A stretch of DNA of 32,056 bases, taken from NCBI GenBank assembly GCA_018896355.1, contig JAHIMW010000071.1, positions 1 through 32,056 on the forward strand. The letters are read 5' to 3'. This DNA comes from Pseudomonadota bacterium (GTDB lineage Bacteria > Desulfobacterota > Syntrophia > Syntrophales > UBA5619). This document shows positions 30,992 through 32,056 of the stretch, in pieces. Positions within the stretch are counted from its first letter, which is position 1. Each line of letters begins with the position of its first letter. The notes under the pieces are model-generated. The model had not been told where the DNA came from. It did no database searches and worked only from the letters and a program-made list of their open reading frames with translations. The position numbers and the translations under genes are program-made.

Positions 30992-31650
30992 AGAGGGGTA
31001 TATAGTTAATGTAGTTGCGCAAATTGGTCAACTGCCAGTCAAAGGTCGGCTTATTGGTCATCACGCCGGTCGGGTTGTCAAAGACCTTTGTTTTACCGTC
31101 AGTGAACTCGATGACAATGCTGTTGCCTTTGGCGTCATGCACCGCGGCGTGAAATCCGGGTATTTGCTTTAGTTGCGGCACGTAAACGCCGATCACCTTG
31201 ATCTTCATGATCGCCCGCCTGACCTCGTCAACAGTGGCAAAGTTGCCCAGTATCCAGTGTCCCAGGTCAGTTACAGCGAGCCAGTTTTTGTCGCCCTTGG
31301 CGGCTTCATTATATTTGGCTTCAGTGAACCAGAGGAATTCAGTGGACAGTCCGGCCTCATTGATCCCGTCCAGCAAGGCCATCGGCTCCTGGAAGGCGTC
31401 AGACCCCCAGATAACCGTATTTCGGCTGCCAGCTGATGCCGGTCGCGTTGTCCGGTCCCTGGCTGACCATTTTCGTAACCCGGGGATAGACCACGATATT
31501 GGAATCTATGCCCAGCGCGAATTCCATCGATCTGCCGACCACTACCGTACCATCCGTGGCCTTGACCAGGAAATCCGTGCAGGCCGGTGAGGTGCCGGCC
31601 AATAAAATGCAAGACAGCAACGTTATGCAGAACAATATCCTTTTATTCAT
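30992..31650 (-). pseudogene. Linear amide C-N hydrolase (choloylglycine hydrolase/penicillin V acylase family), frameshifted and truncated
   Basis: The ATG at 31650 encodes a signal peptide (ILFCITLLSCILLAGTSPA) followed at once by the nucleophile in CTDFLVKATDGTVVVGRSMEF, the Cys-Ntn hydrolase arrangement. A TGA at 31399 ends this frame. The following codons in another frame continue the family: AFQEPMALLDGINEAGLS, then TNKPTFDWQLTNLRNYIN. A run of five G (31404-31408), where four would restore the frame, explains the break. Homology ends near 30992, so the C-terminal part is also lost and the frame runs into the SH3 protein. Its start overlaps the amidohydrolase stop, implying a former operon. 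Confidence 0.75.
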
Positions 31651-32056
31651 TTTTCCCTCCTTTTAATTTCATGTCTGTTCGATCCCGAACGCCGGCCCGT
31701 CCGCCCCGGTCACCGGTCAGCTTGCCCTGATCGATGGACAGGACACCGTTGACCAGTAAATAACCCACCCCCTCGGAGTAAAGGCCGCGCTCCGGATACG
31801 TGGCGTTGTCTTTGAAGTTCGTAAGGTCAATCACCGCGATGTCCGCATAGTTGCCGACCGCAATCATGCCCCGGCCCTTTATTTTGAACTTCGCCGCCGG
31901 CAGCGAGGTCATGGAGCGGATAGCATCCTGCAAAGTCAGCAGCTTTTCTTCCAGTGCGTACTTCCTTATCTTTCTCGGGAAGCAGCCGAAAAACCTGGGA
32001 TGTGGTGAATCATCAGCAGCAAAAACGGTATAGCCGTCGGAAGCGGTAAAAACATA
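31643..32056 (-). CDS. N-acyl-D-amino-acid deacylase-like amidohydrolase, C-terminal part (partial)
   Basis: The frame enters from the window's right edge and ends at TAA 31643; 137 residues are visible. HPRFFGCFPRKIRKYALEE, LQDAIRSMTSLPAAKFKI and GRGMIAVGNYADIAVIDL are typical of the C-terminus of N-acyl-D-amino-acid deacylases (D-aminoacylases). LLVNGVLSIDQGKLTG follows. The metal-binding residues of the barrel lie outside the window. The stop overlaps the start of the Cys-Ntn amidase pseudogene, so the two amide-hydrolysing enzymes were probably co-translated. Confidence 0.82.
   Translation of the reverse strand, partial: YVFTASDGYTVFAADDSPHPRFFGCFPRKIRKYALEEKLLTLQDAIRSMTSLPAAKFKIKGRGMIAVGNYADIAVIDLTNFKDNATYPERGLYSEGVGYLLVNGVLSIDQGKLTGDRGGRAGVRDRTDMKLKGGKNE

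Noticed and set aside
31399..31401. In-frame TGA in the Cys-Ntn amidase as a selenocysteine codon, given selC in the window
   Set aside because: The frame after the TGA does not continue the family, whereas a one-base shift at the adjacent G run restores it fully. No SECIS-like hairpin is evident just downstream.

Overview
The window is GC-rich bacterial chromosome and most resembles Desulfobacterota (the old Deltaproteobacteria, Syntrophus/Syntrophobacterales-like). The support is the mfd / parvulin lipoprotein / SurA-like / uvrA gene order, a selenocysteine tRNA, palindromic repeats of a kind I associate with this group, and a eukaryotic-type NADP-isocitrate dehydrogenase. This taxonomic call is an inference from gene content; no rRNA gene is present.

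Layout. (1) 1-830: remains of an integrated element, including the C-terminal piece of a phage-type tyrosine recombinase, abutting the 3' end of selC (tRNA-Sec, minus strand), a classic genomic-island insertion target. (2) 879-10958: housekeeping block: moeA (minus), then a plus-strand operon mfd - PpiC-type lipoprotein - SurA-like chaperone - uvrA. Mfd and UvrA both serve transcription-coupled nucleotide excision repair. Palindromic repeats touch this operon three times: a perfect 31-bp-arm palindrome inside the mfd reading frame, a repeat cluster over the mfd stop and the next gene's start, and a palindrome over the uvrA stop. (3) 11012-20273: an accessory island that I read as a decayed chromosomal integron. 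A 24-codon remnant of an integron integrase (plus strand, 20202) diverges from a minus-strand array of cassette-like genes. At least four attC-like sites (11430-12817) and one clean GTTAGGC core site (20075-20081) punctuate the array. A 3' fragment of a group IIC intron sits in an attC-like core at 19504, in the orientation expected of IIC-attC introns. Cargo: a macro-like/zinc-ribbon hybrid, a Phd/ParE toxin-antitoxin pair, a complete type I restriction-modification operon, a cupin, a nitrilase deletion remnant, a small membrane protein and a DUF2784 protein. (4) 20292-28487: murI; a strong promoter followed at once by an intrinsic terminator (sRNA or attenuated leader); a 42-residue basic protein coupled to a RhlE-like DEAD-box helicase; a YgjP-type metalloprotease; two poorly understood genes; panE; a glucose-6-phosphate isomerase; and icd. 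(5) 28742-32056: decaying catabolic/transport genes (solute-binding protein pseudogene, divergent SDR, MITE-like repeat, SH3/OmpH envelope protein, frameshifted Cys-Ntn amidase, and an amidohydrolase running off the window).

The most notable system is the type I R-M operon hsdM - hepT - (mntA::hsdS) - hsdR. A HEPN RNase toxin with an intact RX4HXY motif lies between hsdM and hsdS, and its MNT nucleotidyltransferase antitoxin (intact GSX10DXD motif) is fused in frame to the HsdS specificity subunit. This physically links toxin neutralisation to the part of the R-M complex that reads DNA. Together with the integron context it looks like a self-maintaining defence island.
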